Shown piece after piece: positions 32,198-41,049 of a DNA stretch of 45,393 bases; the first letter of the stretch is position 1, and every line of letters starts with the position of its first letter. Both the position numbers and the translations under genes were made by a program. The stretch covers positions 1-45,393 of the forward strand of contig DNND01000031.1 in assembly GCA_003488005.1 (NCBI GenBank), written 5' to 3'. A model generated the notes under the pieces. It searched no databases. It was not told the origin of the DNA and saw only the letters and a list, made by a program, of their open reading frames with translations. The stretch comes from Blastocatellia bacterium. Lineage in GTDB: Bacteria; Acidobacteriota; Blastocatellia; Pyrinomonadales; Pyrinomonadaceae.

Positions 32198-33454
32198 ATG
32201 AAGGCGTTTTTTATCGCATTCGCGCTGGTACAGCTTTTGGTAATCGCAGGACCTGCAGCTAACGCGCAGGCTACCACCCCTGCCGCGCCCGCCGGCGATG
32301 CGGCGATAACACCTAACGGCGCGATTGGTGAAGTGAAGGTGATCGACGCAGCGGGCCACCAGTTAATCATCAAGACCGACGCTGGTTCGCTGGTGACAGT
32401 TGCGCTAAACGACGCGACCGTTTACATGCGCCTCGCGCCTGGGGAAAAGACCTTGACCAACGCCGCGAAGATTGCCTTTACCGATGTCGGTGAAGGCGAT
32501 CGCGTTTGGGCGCGTGGCAAAGTCTCCGACGATCACAAGTTGATTCCGGCCCGAGCCCTAATCGTAATGAACAAGGCGGACATCGCCAAGAAGCAAGAAG
32601 CGGAACGCGCGGAATGGAAGCGTCGCGGCTTGCTGGGCATAATCACTGCCGTGAAACCCGAAAGCAAAGAGATAACTATCTCCAGCCGCTCGATGACGGG
32701 ACAGCAATCCGTAGTTATTCCAGTTTCAGATAAGGTGGAAATGCGTCGTTACGCTCCTGACTCGATCAAATTTGCCGACGCTAAGCCGGCGGAATTTGCG
32801 GAGCTCAAGGTGGGAGATCAACTGCGCGCGCTCGGTGAACGTAGCGCTGATGGATTGTCTTTCACTCCCGAGAAAGTTGTGACCGGTGCGTTCCGAAATG
32901 TAGCCGGCGTCGTCACAGCGGTTGATGCGGCGACGGGTGAAGTAAAAATTAACGATCTGCAGACAAAGCAGCCGCTGACCATCGTTGTTAAGCAGGATGC
33001 AGTTTTGCGACGGTTTCCATCTGGTGCCGAAATGGGTGGCATGTCGATGATGGGACGCGGCGGACCGGGCGCAAACAGCGCCGGCGGTCAGCCGCCAGCA
33101 GGTCAGGGTGGTAACCGGCCACAGGGCGGACAAGGTGGTCCACCCGAAGGAGGCAGACCAGGCGGCGGACCGGGCGGAGGCGGTGGCCGGATGGGCGGCG
33201 GTGGCATGAATATTCAGGACATGCTCGAACGTCTCCCGACGATTTCAATCGCAGATGTCAAAGTAGGCGATACGATCATTGTGTCCAGCACGAAAGGCGC
33301 AGATCCGACTCGTTTAACTGCGATCAGCGTTATTTCCGGCGCCGATACACTACTCAACATGATGGCAGCACGACAGCAGGCAGCCGGTCCATCTACGCCA
33401 AATCCGTCCGCCGGATTGGGCAGTGGCATTCAGTTCGGAATCGGCTTGCCGTAG
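32198..33454 (+). CDS. Secreted protein with DUF5666-like beta repeats and Gly-rich linker
   Basis: 418 residues. The signal peptide (1-24) ends in ANAQ. Three small beta-barrel-like modules follow, each with a G-(V/I)-(V/I)-x-A-V-(D/K) start and a VGDxLxALG-type end: about 43-125, 145-225 and 228-275, the layout of DUF5666/OB-like repeats. A ~60-residue Gly/Pro/Gln-rich stretch (around 280-345) precedes a short tail module (TISIADVKVGDTIIVSSTKG). GGAGGAG sits 4 bases before the ATG. The receptor gene follows by 44 bases, so they are probably co-expressed and act in the periplasm or at the surface. Confidence 0.7.
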   Translation: MKAFFIAFALVQLLVIAGPAANAQATTPAAPAGDAAITPNGAIGEVKVIDAAGHQLIIKTDAGSLVTVALNDATVYMRLAPGEKTLTNAAKIAFTDVGEGDRVWARGKVSDDHKLIPARALIVMNKADIAKKQEAERAEWKRRGLLGIITAVKPESKEITISSRSMTGQQSVVIPVSDKVEMRRYAPDSIKFADAKPAEFAELKVGDQLRALGERSADGLSFTPEKVVTGAFRNVAGVVTAVDAATGEVKINDLQTKQPLTIVVKQDAVLRRFPSGAEMGGMSMMGRGGPGANSAGGQPPAGQGGNRPQGGQGGPPEGGRPGGGPGGGGGRMGGGGMNIQDMLERLPTISIADVKVGDTIIVSSTKGADPTRLTAISVISGADTLLNMMAARQQAAGPSTPNPSAGLGSGIQFGIGLP

Positions 33455-33498
33455 TTCAAAAATTTATCGAGAGTTTGCAGATCAATAGGTTCCTAATT

Positions 33499-36400
33499 AT
33501 GAACGTCTCCAGTAATTTTTTGCGCACGACTTTTGGCGCGATACTAATTGTAGTTTTATCTGCCCTGCTTGCCTTTGGCCAGCAGGCGCGCGGCACCTTG
33601 CGCGGTGTGGTTTCGGATGAACTCGGCGCAACCATTGTCGGCGCCAACGTAACTGTTACGGACGCGGCGGGTGTTGAAAAGACCGCCGTGACGAACGGCG
33701 AAGGCGCTTACACCATCAGCGGTCTTGCTCCGGGCAAGTACTCGGTAAAGGTTGCGGCCGCCGGTTTTGCTGTTTCTGACGAGACGACGGTTGACGTTGC
33801 AGCAGGGCAGCGCCAGTCGTTGGATCTCACTTTGAAAGTCACGATTGAAGAACAAAAAGTGACGATCGCAGCCGAGACGCCGCTGAGCACTGATTCTACT
33901 AATAATGCCAATCAAACTTTAATCACCGGCAAAGATCTCGATGCCTTGCCTGACGACCCGGACGAACTGGCTGCGGCTTTGCAGGCGCTGGCCGGACCAT
34001 CGGTTGGACCAAACGGTGGACAGATCTTCGTCGATGGTTTTTCCGGCGGCCGTTTGCCGCCGAAAGAATCGATCCGCGAAATCCGCATCAACCAGAATCC
34101 CTTCGCCGCTGAAAACGATCAGCCGTCGGGGAGAATCGATATTCTTACTCGGCCTGGCACCGACAAAACGCGTGGCAGCCTGTCTTTTAGTTTTCAGGAC
34201 GAGAGTCTTAACTCGCGAAATCCCTTCTCCGCACGACGGACGCCTTTCCAGGCGCGGCAGTATGGCGGCAACCTGGGCGGTCCGTTAATTAAGAAGAAGG
34301 CTTCGTATTTTCTGGATTTTGAGCGGCGCGAGACCGACGACAACGAGTTGGTTACGGCGACCATTTTGGACTCGAATCTGAATCCGCTTCAGCTTGGTTT
34401 TGGTGTAGTTGTGCCGCGGCGGACGCTTGAGTTCAGTCCGCGCGTGGACTATCAACTGAATACCAACAACACGCTGATCATGCGCTACCGCTTCAATCAT
34501 TCTAGTATCGACAACAATGGTGTCGGCGGTTTCTCGTTGCCGGAGCGGGCGTACACTTCCGCCAATACGCAACACCAAATTCAGATCACGGAAACGGCCG
34601 TGCTGAATGCAGCCATGATTAACGAAACGCGATTTCAATTTACCCGGCAGCGTTCTGAAAGCATTGGAGATATAACGCGACCAACCATCAACGTCAGCAG
34701 CTCGTTTATCAGCGGCGGTTCGCAGGTGGGCCTGGTAACGAACACCGATCAGCGCTGGGAGTTGACCAATTTTCTTGCCTGGCAGCGCGGCACTCACGCC
34801 TTAAAGTTTGGTGGACGCGTGCGCGGGGTTTCGATAACCGACATCAATCCTAATAATTTTGGTGGTTCGTTTACTTTTGCCGGCGGCTTGGTGCCGACGT
34901 TGGACGCGAACAACAATCCGATTTTCAACCAACCGGTCTTCGCCGACAGTCTTGAGCGATATCGCCGCACAATATTGTTCAGCAGCGCGCCTTATAATCT
35001 GTCGCCTTTGGAAGTGCGGCGGCGCGGCGGCGGCGCTTCGCAGTTCAACATCGCCAGCGGCAATCCGGCGGCGAGCGTTTCACAGATAGACTTTGGCGTT
35101 TACGCGCAGGACGACTGGCGGGTGCGGCCGAACCTGACTTTCAGCTTTGGCTTGCGTTACGAAAACCAATCAAACATCAGCAGTAACTTTAACCTGGCGC
35201 CGCGTCTTGCTGTGGCCTGGTCTCCGGGCGCGGCCAACAGCACCAAACCGCCGCAGATGGTGATTCGTGCCGGCGGCGGCGTCTTCTATAACCGGTTCGG
35301 TGAAGGGCAGACGCTTCAAGCGCATCGCTTCAACGGCGTAAACCAGCAGCAGTTCTTTGTAAGTGAAGTCCCGCTTTATAACGCGAGTGGACAATTTGTA
35401 GATCCGGCCGCATCGCCGTTGGACACGTTCCCCAACGTGCCGCCGGCAAACAGTCTTAGTGCGATAAACCGGCAGATTACCTGGCGCGTGGCTGACGATC
35501 TGCGCGCTCCGGTTGTTTACCTTGGCGGCGGGCAGGTTGAACGCCAACTGCCGTATCGCTTCACGCTGTTCGCGGGCGTATTCAGTATTCACATTCAACA
35601 CGTCATTCGCGCGCGCGACATTAACGCACCTATTCCGGGAACGAACGGCGTTCGTCCGAATGGAAACATCGGCGACATCTATCAATATGAATCGAGCGGC
35701 CGATTTAATCAGAACCAGTTGTTCATTGGATTCAATAATCGCTTTAGCCGCGCCATAACCTTCTTTTCAAGTTATGTCCTGAGCAAGACCACAAACGATA
35801 CCGACGGCCAGGGCGGCTCGCTGTTTCCGGCGAATTCCTATGATTTGAGCGGAGAGTTTGGGCGCGCGGCATTCGACGTAAGGCATCGCTTCACTTTCGC
35901 TGGAACTATCAATCTGCCCTGGTGGCAGTTGAGTTTGAATCCATTCATCATCGCCAGTTCCGGACGTCCCTTTAACATTACGACGGGCCAGGATACGAAC
36001 GGCGACCGCTTGTTTACCGAGCGCCCATCGTTCGCGCCCTCGGGTACGAACTGTGCCAATCCGGCGGCGAATATCGTTTGCACGCCGTACGGAAATTTCA
36101 ACTTGCGTCCGGCTCCAGGCGAAGCATTAATCCCGCGCAATCTAGGCCAAGGTCCGTCATTCCTTTCGATCAACATGCGCGTTAGCAAGACCTGGAACTT
36201 TGGAACTATTCATACGGCTTCTGCAGCGAACCGCACCGAAGGACAACAGCCAGGTGGCGGTGGTAGAGGCGGCGGCGGTGGCAGAGGCGGCGGTGGCGGG
36301 GCTGGCATTCCGCAGATTCCCGGTGGCGGAGGTGGCGGCGGTGGCGGCCGTGGCGGCGGCGGTGGTCTGTCGAGTATCGGTGGTCCAGTAAGCAGCGGCG

Positions 36401-36630
36401 GTGCCGAAGCCAAGCGCTACAGCATGCAGTTTTCGCTTAACTTCCAAAACCTATTGAATCACGTCAATCTTGCGCCCCCAGTCGGCAACTTGTCTTCGCC
36501 ATTCTTTGGTCAAAGCCTCGCGCTAAACGGCGGGTTCGGTGGCTTTGGTCCGGGTGGAGGAGGCGGTGGTGGCGGCGGTGGCGGTGCGGGCAACCGCAGA
36601 GTGACCGCTCAAATTCGCTTTAACTTTTGA
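33499..36630 (+). CDS. Oar-like TonB-dependent receptor with carboxypeptidase-regulatory domain
   Basis: 1043 residues from the ATG at 33499 (a TTG at 33475 is less likely). The signal peptide ends LLAFGQQ. A carboxypeptidase-regulatory-like beta-sandwich follows (about 22-110, LRGVVSDELGATIVGANVTV and GEGAYTISGLAPGKYSVKVA), then a plug region (GGQIFVDGFSGGRLPPKESI) and a large beta-barrel ending in an aromatic-terminated strand (TAQIRFNF). No TonB box is obvious. Two Gly-rich inserts occur near the C-terminus (about 910-975 and 1012-1030, almost pure Gly with Arg). It is an outer-membrane protein of the OmpA-related/Oar class, frequent in Acidobacteriota; the substrate is unknown. Confidence 0.85.
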   Translation: MNVSSNFLRTTFGAILIVVLSALLAFGQQARGTLRGVVSDELGATIVGANVTVTDAAGVEKTAVTNGEGAYTISGLAPGKYSVKVAAAGFAVSDETTVDVAAGQRQSLDLTLKVTIEEQKVTIAAETPLSTDSTNNANQTLITGKDLDALPDDPDELAAALQALAGPSVGPNGGQIFVDGFSGGRLPPKESIREIRINQNPFAAENDQPSGRIDILTRPGTDKTRGSLSFSFQDESLNSRNPFSARRTPFQARQYGGNLGGPLIKKKASYFLDFERRETDDNELVTATILDSNLNPLQLGFGVVVPRRTLEFSPRVDYQLNTNNTLIMRYRFNHSSIDNNGVGGFSLPERAYTSANTQHQIQITETAVLNAAMINETRFQFTRQRSESIGDITRPTINVSSSFISGGSQVGLVTNTDQRWELTNFLAWQRGTHALKFGGRVRGVSITDINPNNFGGSFTFAGGLVPTLDANNNPIFNQPVFADSLERYRRTILFSSAPYNLSPLEVRRRGGGASQFNIASGNPAASVSQIDFGVYAQDDWRVRPNLTFSFGLRYENQSNISSNFNLAPRLAVAWSPGAANSTKPPQMVIRAGGGVFYNRFGEGQTLQAHRFNGVNQQQFFVSEVPLYNASGQFVDPAASPLDTFPNVPPANSLSAINRQITWRVADDLRAPVVYLGGGQVERQLPYRFTLFAGVFSIHIQHVIRARDINAPIPGTNGVRPNGNIGDIYQYESSGRFNQNQLFIGFNNRFSRAITFFSSYVLSKTTNDTDGQGGSLFPANSYDLSGEFGRAAFDVRHRFTFAGTINLPWWQLSLNPFIIASSGRPFNITTGQDTNGDRLFTERPSFAPSGTNCANPAANIVCTPYGNFNLRPAPGEALIPRNLGQGPSFLSINMRVSKTWNFGTIHTASAANRTEGQQPGGGGRGGGGGRGGGGGAGIPQIPGGGGGGGGGRGGGGGLSSIGGPVSSGGAEAKRYSMQFSLNFQNLLNHVNLAPPVGNLSSPFFGQSLALNGGFGGFGPGGGGGGGGGGGAGNRRVTAQIRFNF

Positions 36631-36701
36631 TCGCTAATGAAACGCGACGCGATTATTTCGCGTCGCAAGAGTCTCTCGTTAATTCAAAAAGGATTACCCC
36701 C

Positions 36702-37460
36702 ATGAAGAGAATTCTCTCAACTTCGCTTGCACTCCTCGCTCTCGTGCTTGTCGCGGCAATATCCGGTCAGGCGCAAACAGAAACCAAAGAGAAAGCCGGC
36801 AACACCATTCCGGCAACTCCGGCCGTTGCGATCACCAGTGCCACTTCGCCCCTCGATCTGGCCCGCGCCGCGGTGATAGCTCAGGGAGGAGATAAGTTCA
36901 AAAATCTCGAAAGCATCGTGTTGCGCGGTTCGGTCGATCTTTACGGACCTAACTCCACCCAGTCAGTTCCCGGAGGCTTCGTGCTTGCGAATGCCGGCGA
37001 CAAGATGCGCCTGGAGGTTGATGCGCGGCCTCTTTTCACTTTTAAGCAGATTTTCGACGGCCAACAGTCTTACAGCTCTCTTCCAGGCGCCGAGATGCCG
37101 CCGTCAAGTAAATTCGGGATGAGGGTGCTGGCTAAATTTGATCAGCCCGGTTACGCCGTGACTGCGCTTCCCGACAAGAAAAAACTACGGGGATTCCGGG
37201 TTGCAGACTCGGAAGGAAATGCCACGGACTTTTATCTCGACCCGGCAACCGGCCGCATTATTAGCTACACCTTTTCTTTCAGCGGTTACAACTTCGGTAC
37301 GGAAAACAGGAAATTCAAAGAAGTAGAGGGTGTTCTGGTTCCCAGTAGTTTTACGCAGCGGATCGAAATGCCTCAGGGAGCGGCCTTCGCAGAGTTCAAT
37401 GCCAAAGAAATAAAGATCAATCAAAAGCTTGGCGACGACGCCTTCGCGATACCGAATTGA
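36702..37460 (+). CDS. LolA-like periplasmic protein
   Basis: 252 residues. The signal peptide is LALLALVLVAAISGQAQT. The mature part, KLRGFRVADSEGNATDFYLD and PATGRIISYTFSFSG, is the incomplete beta-barrel style of LolA-like outer-membrane lipoprotein-sorting relatives. AAAAGGA precedes the ATG by 9 bases; the frame is open to 36627 but overlaps the receptor's stop. The gene follows the Oar-like receptor by 71 bases and is last before a strong terminator, so it closes the 32198-37460 operon. A direct role in lipoprotein transport is inferred only from fold resemblance. Confidence 0.65.
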   Translation: MKRILSTSLALLALVLVAAISGQAQTETKEKAGNTIPATPAVAITSATSPLDLARAAVIAQGGDKFKNLESIVLRGSVDLYGPNSTQSVPGGFVLANAGDKMRLEVDARPLFTFKQIFDGQQSYSSLPGAEMPPSSKFGMRVLAKFDQPGYAVTALPDKKKLRGFRVADSEGNATDFYLDPATGRIISYTFSFSGYNFGTENRKFKEVEGVLVPSSFTQRIEMPQGAAFAEFNAKEIKINQKLGDDAFAIPN

Positions 37461-37498
37461 TCCGCGGACATGCTTATCCGTCTTTCAATCTGAAACAA

Positions 37499-37536
37499 CC
37501 AGGGCCGCCCCAACGAAGAGGTGGCCCTGGTTTTTT
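37499..37536 (+). terminator. Intrinsic terminator between convergent operons
   Basis: CCAGGGCCGCC (37499-37509) pairs with GGTGGCCCTGG (37520-37530, one G-U) around a 10-base loop and is followed by TTTTTT. It closes the operon ending at 37460. In the other direction the same stem follows the frr stop at 37552 with a weaker T-rich tail, so it probably works both ways. Confidence 0.9.
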
Positions 37537-37551
37537 GTCTCTGTTTTTTGG

Positions 37552-38112
37552 TTAGACGCTGGTGATGTCGGTTTCTTTCGACTTGGTGAGATCGTCGATC
37601 CGGGCCGTGTAGGTGTTGGTTAGTTTCTGCACTTCTTCCAAACCATCACGTTCGTTGTCTTCCGAGATCTGTTTGTCTTTCAGCATCTTCTTCAGACGCT
37701 CGTTCGCGTCGCGGCGAATGTTACGAACCGCGGTGCGGTGATCCTCGGCGATCTCATGAACTTGTTTCGCAAGCTGCTTGCGGCGCTCTTCGGTCAGCGG
37801 CGGAATAGGAATCCGTACCAGCTTGCCGTCGTTTGACGGGTTCAGGCCCAGATCAGAAGCGCGCACCGCTTTTTCAATTGCGGCTACCTGCGTTTGATCC
37901 CAGGGCTGCACCGTCAACATCTGCGGCTCAGGGGCGTGCACCGAAGCCATCTGGCTGAGCGGCGTCATGGTGCCGTAGTAATCGACCATCACTGAGTCGA
38001 GCAGGCTAATCGCAGCACGGCCGGTGCGCACGGTTGACAGCTTGCGACGAAAATCTTCGATGACCGTGTCCATACGCGGCCGGGTATCTTTGATAACGTC
38101 CTTTTCGCTCAT
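37552..38112 (-). CDS. frr: Ribosome recycling factor
   Basis: 186 residues, the normal family length. Hallmarks are MDTVIEDFRRKLSTVRTGRA near the N-terminus, the SLLDSVMVDYYGTMTPLSQM turn, LRVPIP-type LVRIPIPPLTEERRKQLAKQ, and the C-terminal helix ending ITSV. With EF-G it splits the post-termination ribosome. The frame is open upstream to 38217 through a repeat, but the ATG at 38112 with GGGAG 6-7 bases before it is the true start. It is the last gene of the rplM-rpsI-rpsB-tsf-pyrH-frr series. Confidence 0.97.
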   Translation of the reverse strand: MSEKDVIKDTRPRMDTVIEDFRRKLSTVRTGRAAISLLDSVMVDYYGTMTPLSQMASVHAPEPQMLTVQPWDQTQVAAIEKAVRASDLGLNPSNDGKLVRIPIPPLTEERRKQLAKQVHEIAEDHRTAVRNIRRDANERLKKMLKDKQISEDNERDGLEEVQKLTNTYTARIDDLTKSKETDITSV

Positions 38113-38125
38113 GTCGTCTCCCAAA

Positions 38126-38271
38126 AGTTTCGAGTTTCGAGTTCCGAGTTTCGAGTTGGACCGACGGGCATACTCGAAAACCTCATAAGTACCTAACCTA
38201 CATTCCAATTTCCGCAACTCGGAACTCGAAACTCGAAACTCGAAACTAGGAACTGGGAACTAGGAACTACT
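38126..38271. repeat. 7-bp periodic palindrome, family B (second copy)
   Basis: The left arm has five 7-mers of the type AGTTTCG (38126-38160). The right arm has eight 7-mers of the type AACTCGA/AACTAGG (38216-38271). It fills the gap between the pyrH stop and the frr start, in the middle of a housekeeping operon. It is the same family as 604-685. Confidence 0.9.
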
Positions 38272-38276
38272 CAGCA

Positions 38277-39029
38277 CTATTTGTTCACCGATACCCTTGT
38301 GCCAACGCCTGCCTCACCAGATAGCACGCGCATGATGTTGCCCGGCTGGCGCATGTTGAAAACTATGATCGGCAGGTTGTTGTCCATGCAAAGCGAAATT
38401 GCGGAAGCATCCATCACCTTTAACTGCCGTTCAAGCACTTCCTGATAAGTGATGCAATCGTAACGCGTGGCGGTCGAATCCAACATCGGATCAGCCGAGT
38501 AGATGCCCTCGACCTTGGTTGCTTTCAGGATGATGTCGGCTTTGATCTCCAGCGCTCGCAACGCCGCGGCTGAGTCAGTTGTGAAATAAGGGTTGCCGGT
38601 GCCGGCGGCGAAAATTACGACGCGATCTTTTTCCAGATGCCGAACCGCGCGCCTGCGGATGAAAGGCTCGGCCAACTGCGGGATGTCAATGGCGGACATC
38701 ACGCGCGTTTGCACTTCCACCTTTTCGAGCGCGTCCTGCAACACCACCGCGTTCATGACCGTCGCCAGCATGCCGATGTAGTCGGCGGCCGAACGGTCCA
38801 TGTTGCCGGCGCTCTTGGAAACACCGCGAAAAATATTGCCGCCGCCAACTACGACCGCAATCTGCACACCCATTTCATGCACGGCCTTGAGTTGTTCGGC
38901 GACCATGCGCGCGACGTCGACGTCGATGCCGTAATTCTGCTCGCCCATCAGGGCTTCGCCGGAAATCTTCAGCAGCACGCGCTTATAAGTAAGCGCGGCC
39001 TTATCGGATGTGATGTCGGTGGCACTCAT
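38277..39029 (-). CDS. pyrH: UMP kinase
   Basis: About 250 residues from the ATG at 39029 (an in-frame start 7 codons earlier is possible). Amino-acid-kinase family features are YKRVLLKISGEALMG, VVVGGGNIFRG, the AADYIGMLATVMNAVVLQDA segment and GTGNPYFTTDSAAALRA. It phosphorylates UMP to UDP as a cytoplasmic hexamer, usually activated by GTP and inhibited by UTP. It lies between tsf and frr as in most bacteria; a palindrome of 62 bases separates it from tsf and a 7-bp array separates it from frr. Confidence 0.97.
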   Translation of the reverse strand: MSATDITSDKAALTYKRVLLKISGEALMGEQNYGIDVDVARMVAEQLKAVHEMGVQIAVVVGGGNIFRGVSKSAGNMDRSAADYIGMLATVMNAVVLQDALEKVEVQTRVMSAIDIPQLAEPFIRRRAVRHLEKDRVVIFAAGTGNPYFTTDSAAALRALEIKADIILKATKVEGIYSADPMLDSTATRYDCITYQEVLERQLKVMDASAISLCMDNNLPIIVFNMRQPGNIMRVLSGEAGVGTRVSVNK

Positions 39030-39054
39030 GATTTCATGGGGCAAGCGCAAGCAG

Positions 39055-39116
39055 TTCAGAGTACAAGCTTCAGCTTGCTTCGGTTCATAAGCACAAACTA
39101 AAGTTTGGACTCTGAA
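39055..39116. repeat. Imperfect palindrome between tsf and pyrH
   Basis: TTCAGAGTACAAGCTTCAGC at the left pairs with a right arm ending AAGTTTGGACTCTGAA over most of its length (TTCAGAGT/ACTCTGAA at the ends). It resembles the other REP-type stems in the window but has its own sequence. Confidence 0.7.
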
Positions 39117-39129
39117 CTTCTTGACTCTA

Positions 39130-39157
39130 ACTCAGCACTCCGTACTCAGCACTTCTC
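39130..39157. repeat. 7-bp periodic array, family H (single arm)
   Basis: Four 7-mers, ACTCAGC, ACTCCGT, ACTCAGC, ACTTCTC, end directly against the tsf stop codon at 39158. No complementary arm is visible nearby. Confidence 0.75.
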
Positions 39158-39820
39158 TTAACTTATCAACGATGCTACTTCGCTGCCAAAGTCTTCGTCG
39201 CGCCGGTTCAAACCTTCGCCCATCTTGTACCGAGTAAACCGCCGAATTGTAATCTTCTCACCGGTTTTGGCAACCTTTTCGATTACCAACTCAGCCACAG
39301 TCTTGGCCGGATCTTTCACGAAAGGCTGGTCCAGCAGGACCGATTCTTCATAAAACTTATTGAGACGGCCCTCGACGATCTTATCGATAACCTGGTCGGG
39401 CTTGGTGGCGTTCTTTGGATCGTTTTTGGCCTGAGCCCGAGCAATCTCGCGTTCCTTTTCGAGATCAGCTGCGGCCACGTCCTCGCGGGACACGTAACGC
39501 GGCTCGGCCGCCGCAACGTGCATGGCAATGTCTTTAACTAACTGCTGGAACTCGTCGCCGCGCGCCACGAAATCCGTTTCGCAATTGACTTCGACCAACA
39601 CGCCAACCTTGCCGCCCATATGAATGTATGAACCGACGATGCCTTCCGCAGCAATGCGACCTTCGCGTTTCTTAGCCGACGCCAATCCGCGTTTGCGCAG
39701 AATGTCGATCGCGCGCTCTTCCTGACCTTCAGCTTCCACCAGCGCGTTTTTGCACTCCATCATGCCGGCGCCTGTTTTTTCGCGAAGCTGTTTCACTGCT
39801 GCTGCTGTTATGTCTGCCAT
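39158..39820 (-). CDS. tsf: Elongation factor Ts
   Basis: 220 residues. The N-terminal UBA-like domain is ITAAAVKQLREKTGAGMMEC followed by KNALVEAEG; the core has the TDFVAR motif (VEVNCETDFVARGDEFQQLV), which contacts EF-Tu and displaces Mg and nucleotide. The length is at the short end of the family (220 against 280-300 in Escherichia coli), with a single-type core domain as in several other phyla. It is separated from rpsB by 197 bases containing a terminator and repeats, although most bacteria co-transcribe the two directly. Confidence 0.97.
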   Translation of the reverse strand: MADITAAAVKQLREKTGAGMMECKNALVEAEGQEERAIDILRKRGLASAKKREGRIAAEGIVGSYIHMGGKVGVLVEVNCETDFVARGDEFQQLVKDIAMHVAAAEPRYVSREDVAAADLEKEREIARAQAKNDPKNATKPDQVIDKIVEGRLNKFYEESVLLDQPFVKDPAKTVAELVIEKVAKTGEKITIRRFTRYKMGEGLNRRDEDFGSEVASLIS

Positions 39821-39883
39821 GATCGCTAGTTTCTCCGTAATTATTTTCTGTCCGACAAACTCTTGGTTTGTCGAAGACTAAGA

Positions 39884-39935
39884 ACCCACCCGCTACCGCA
39901 GGCGGTACTGACAAGAACACAGGCTAAAGTCTGTG
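39884..39935. repeat. Family C half-arm joined to a family F half-arm
   Basis: ACCCACCCGCTACCGCAGGC with the following GGTACTGAC is a single arm of the element at 3282-3430. It is followed within a few bases by ACAGGCTAAAGTCTGTGC, a short version of the family F end. It lies between rpsB and tsf. Confidence 0.7.
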
Positions 39936-39945
39936 CTACTTCAGC

Positions 39946-39986
39946 AAAAAACGCAGCCCGGCGGGAGTCCCGCTTTGAAGGCTGCG
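39946..39986 (-). terminator. Intrinsic terminator downstream of rpsB
   Basis: Read on the minus strand, CGCAGCC and GGCTGCG form the base of a stem with an inner GCGGGA/TCCCGC stem, followed by TTTTTT (39946-39951). It lies 32 bases after the rpsB stop and about 125 bases before tsf, so it should end or attenuate transcription inside the operon. Confidence 0.8.
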
Positions 39987-40017
39987 CTCGCCGTTAAGTA
40001 AAAAATTAGATCTGTCG

Positions 40018-40947
40018 TCAGCTTGCCGCGACTACTGATTCTGCATTGGTATCAACCGGCGAATTCGCCTCAGGTTGTTCCGCCGCGGGAGCTGCTGCAG
40101 TTTCAACCGTCTCAGTAGCCTCCGGGCCAGCGGCTTCAGGTGCTGCCTCTGTCGAGTTTTCTGCGACAGCCGCTCCGCTTTGATCGGCTGTTTCGCTGGC
40201 CGCTGCTTCGCCGCCCGCCGCTTCGTCGCCGGCTTGCTCCACCACGCCGCCTTCAGTTGCTATCTGTTGGCCTTCCACAATCGCATCGGCAATGCGCGAG
40301 GCGAACAAGCGCACTGCGCGCAGGGCATCGTCGTTGCCGGGGATGACGTAGTCGATTCCTTCAGGCGAGCAGTTGGTGTCCACCACCGCAACGATTGGGA
40401 TTCCCAAACGATTCGCTTCGGCAACCGCAATTTCTTCCTTGCGCACGTCAATAATAAAAACGATGTCGGGCAGCCGGTTCATCGACTTAATACCCGAGAG
40501 GTTCTTATTCAGACTTTCGCGTTCGCGGTCGAGTTTGATGCGTTCCTTCTTGGTCAGTTTCTCGTAACGCCCGTCAGTCTGCATCGCTTCAAGATCTTTG
40601 AGGCGCTTGATCGACTTCTGAACTGTTTGGAAGTTTGTCAGCAGACCGCCCAGCCAGCGCTGGTTGACGTGATATTGACCGCAGCGTTCCGCTTCCTCGC
40701 GCACCGCTTCCTGAGCCTGGCGCTTGGTGCCCACAAAGAGCACCGTCTTGCCTTTGTCTTCGGCGATGGCATTCGTCACAAATGCGATCGCGTCGCGAAA
40801 CATGCGCTGCGTTTTTTGCAGATCAATAATGTAAATGCCGTTGCGCTCGCCAAAGATGTATTCCTTCATCTTGGGATTCCAGCGCCGTACCTGGTGGCCG
40901 AAATGTACGCCAGCCTCCAGCAATTCTTTCATCGTAACCGAAACCAA
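40018..40947 (-). CDS. rpsB: Small ribosomal subunit protein uS2 with acidic C-terminal extension
   Basis: 309 residues. The first ~235 are a standard uS2: ELLEAGVHFGHQVRRWNPKM, NVINLxxT-like FGERNGIYIIDLQKTQRMFR, RWLGGLLTNFQTVQKSIKRL and the PIVAVVDTNCSPEGIDYVIP region. The remaining ~70 residues are an Ala/Glu-rich acidic tail (EQAGDEAAGGEAAASETADQ...). The start is a TTG at 40947: AAGGAGA lies exactly 7 bases upstream, and the first internal ATG (40932) would be too far from it. It binds late to the 30S subunit; the tail has no assigned role. A terminator follows the stop. Confidence 0.96.
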   Translation of the reverse strand: MVSVTMKELLEAGVHFGHQVRRWNPKMKEYIFGERNGIYIIDLQKTQRMFRDAIAFVTNAIAEDKGKTVLFVGTKRQAQEAVREEAERCGQYHVNQRWLGGLLTNFQTVQKSIKRLKDLEAMQTDGRYEKLTKKERIKLDRERESLNKNLSGIKSMNRLPDIVFIIDVRKEEIAVAEANRLGIPIVAVVDTNCSPEGIDYVIPGNDDALRAVRLFASRIADAIVEGQQIATEGGVVEQAGDEAAGGEAAASETADQSGAAVAENSTEAAPEAAGPEATETVETAAAPAAEQPEANSPVDTNAESVVAAS

Positions 40948-41049
40948 ACCGTAGTCTCCTTTGTGTGAACTGGTTTAATGTACTCGCCACGACTGTGGGT
41001 CCTTGATTATCAAGAACAACCAATCCGAGTTGTGGCAATGGACTCGACA

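Noticed and set aside
36157..36447. Long Pro- or Ala-rich frames opposite the Gly-rich receptor segment
   Set aside because: They are by-products of the GGC/GGT repeat codons read in other frames.
40075..40968. 297-codon open frame on the + strand opposite rpsB
   Set aside because: It is the mirror of a well-identified ribosomal protein gene with strong codon bias; no motif, no ribosome-binding site, and its length follows from the Ala/Glu-rich tail lacking stops in the opposite frame.
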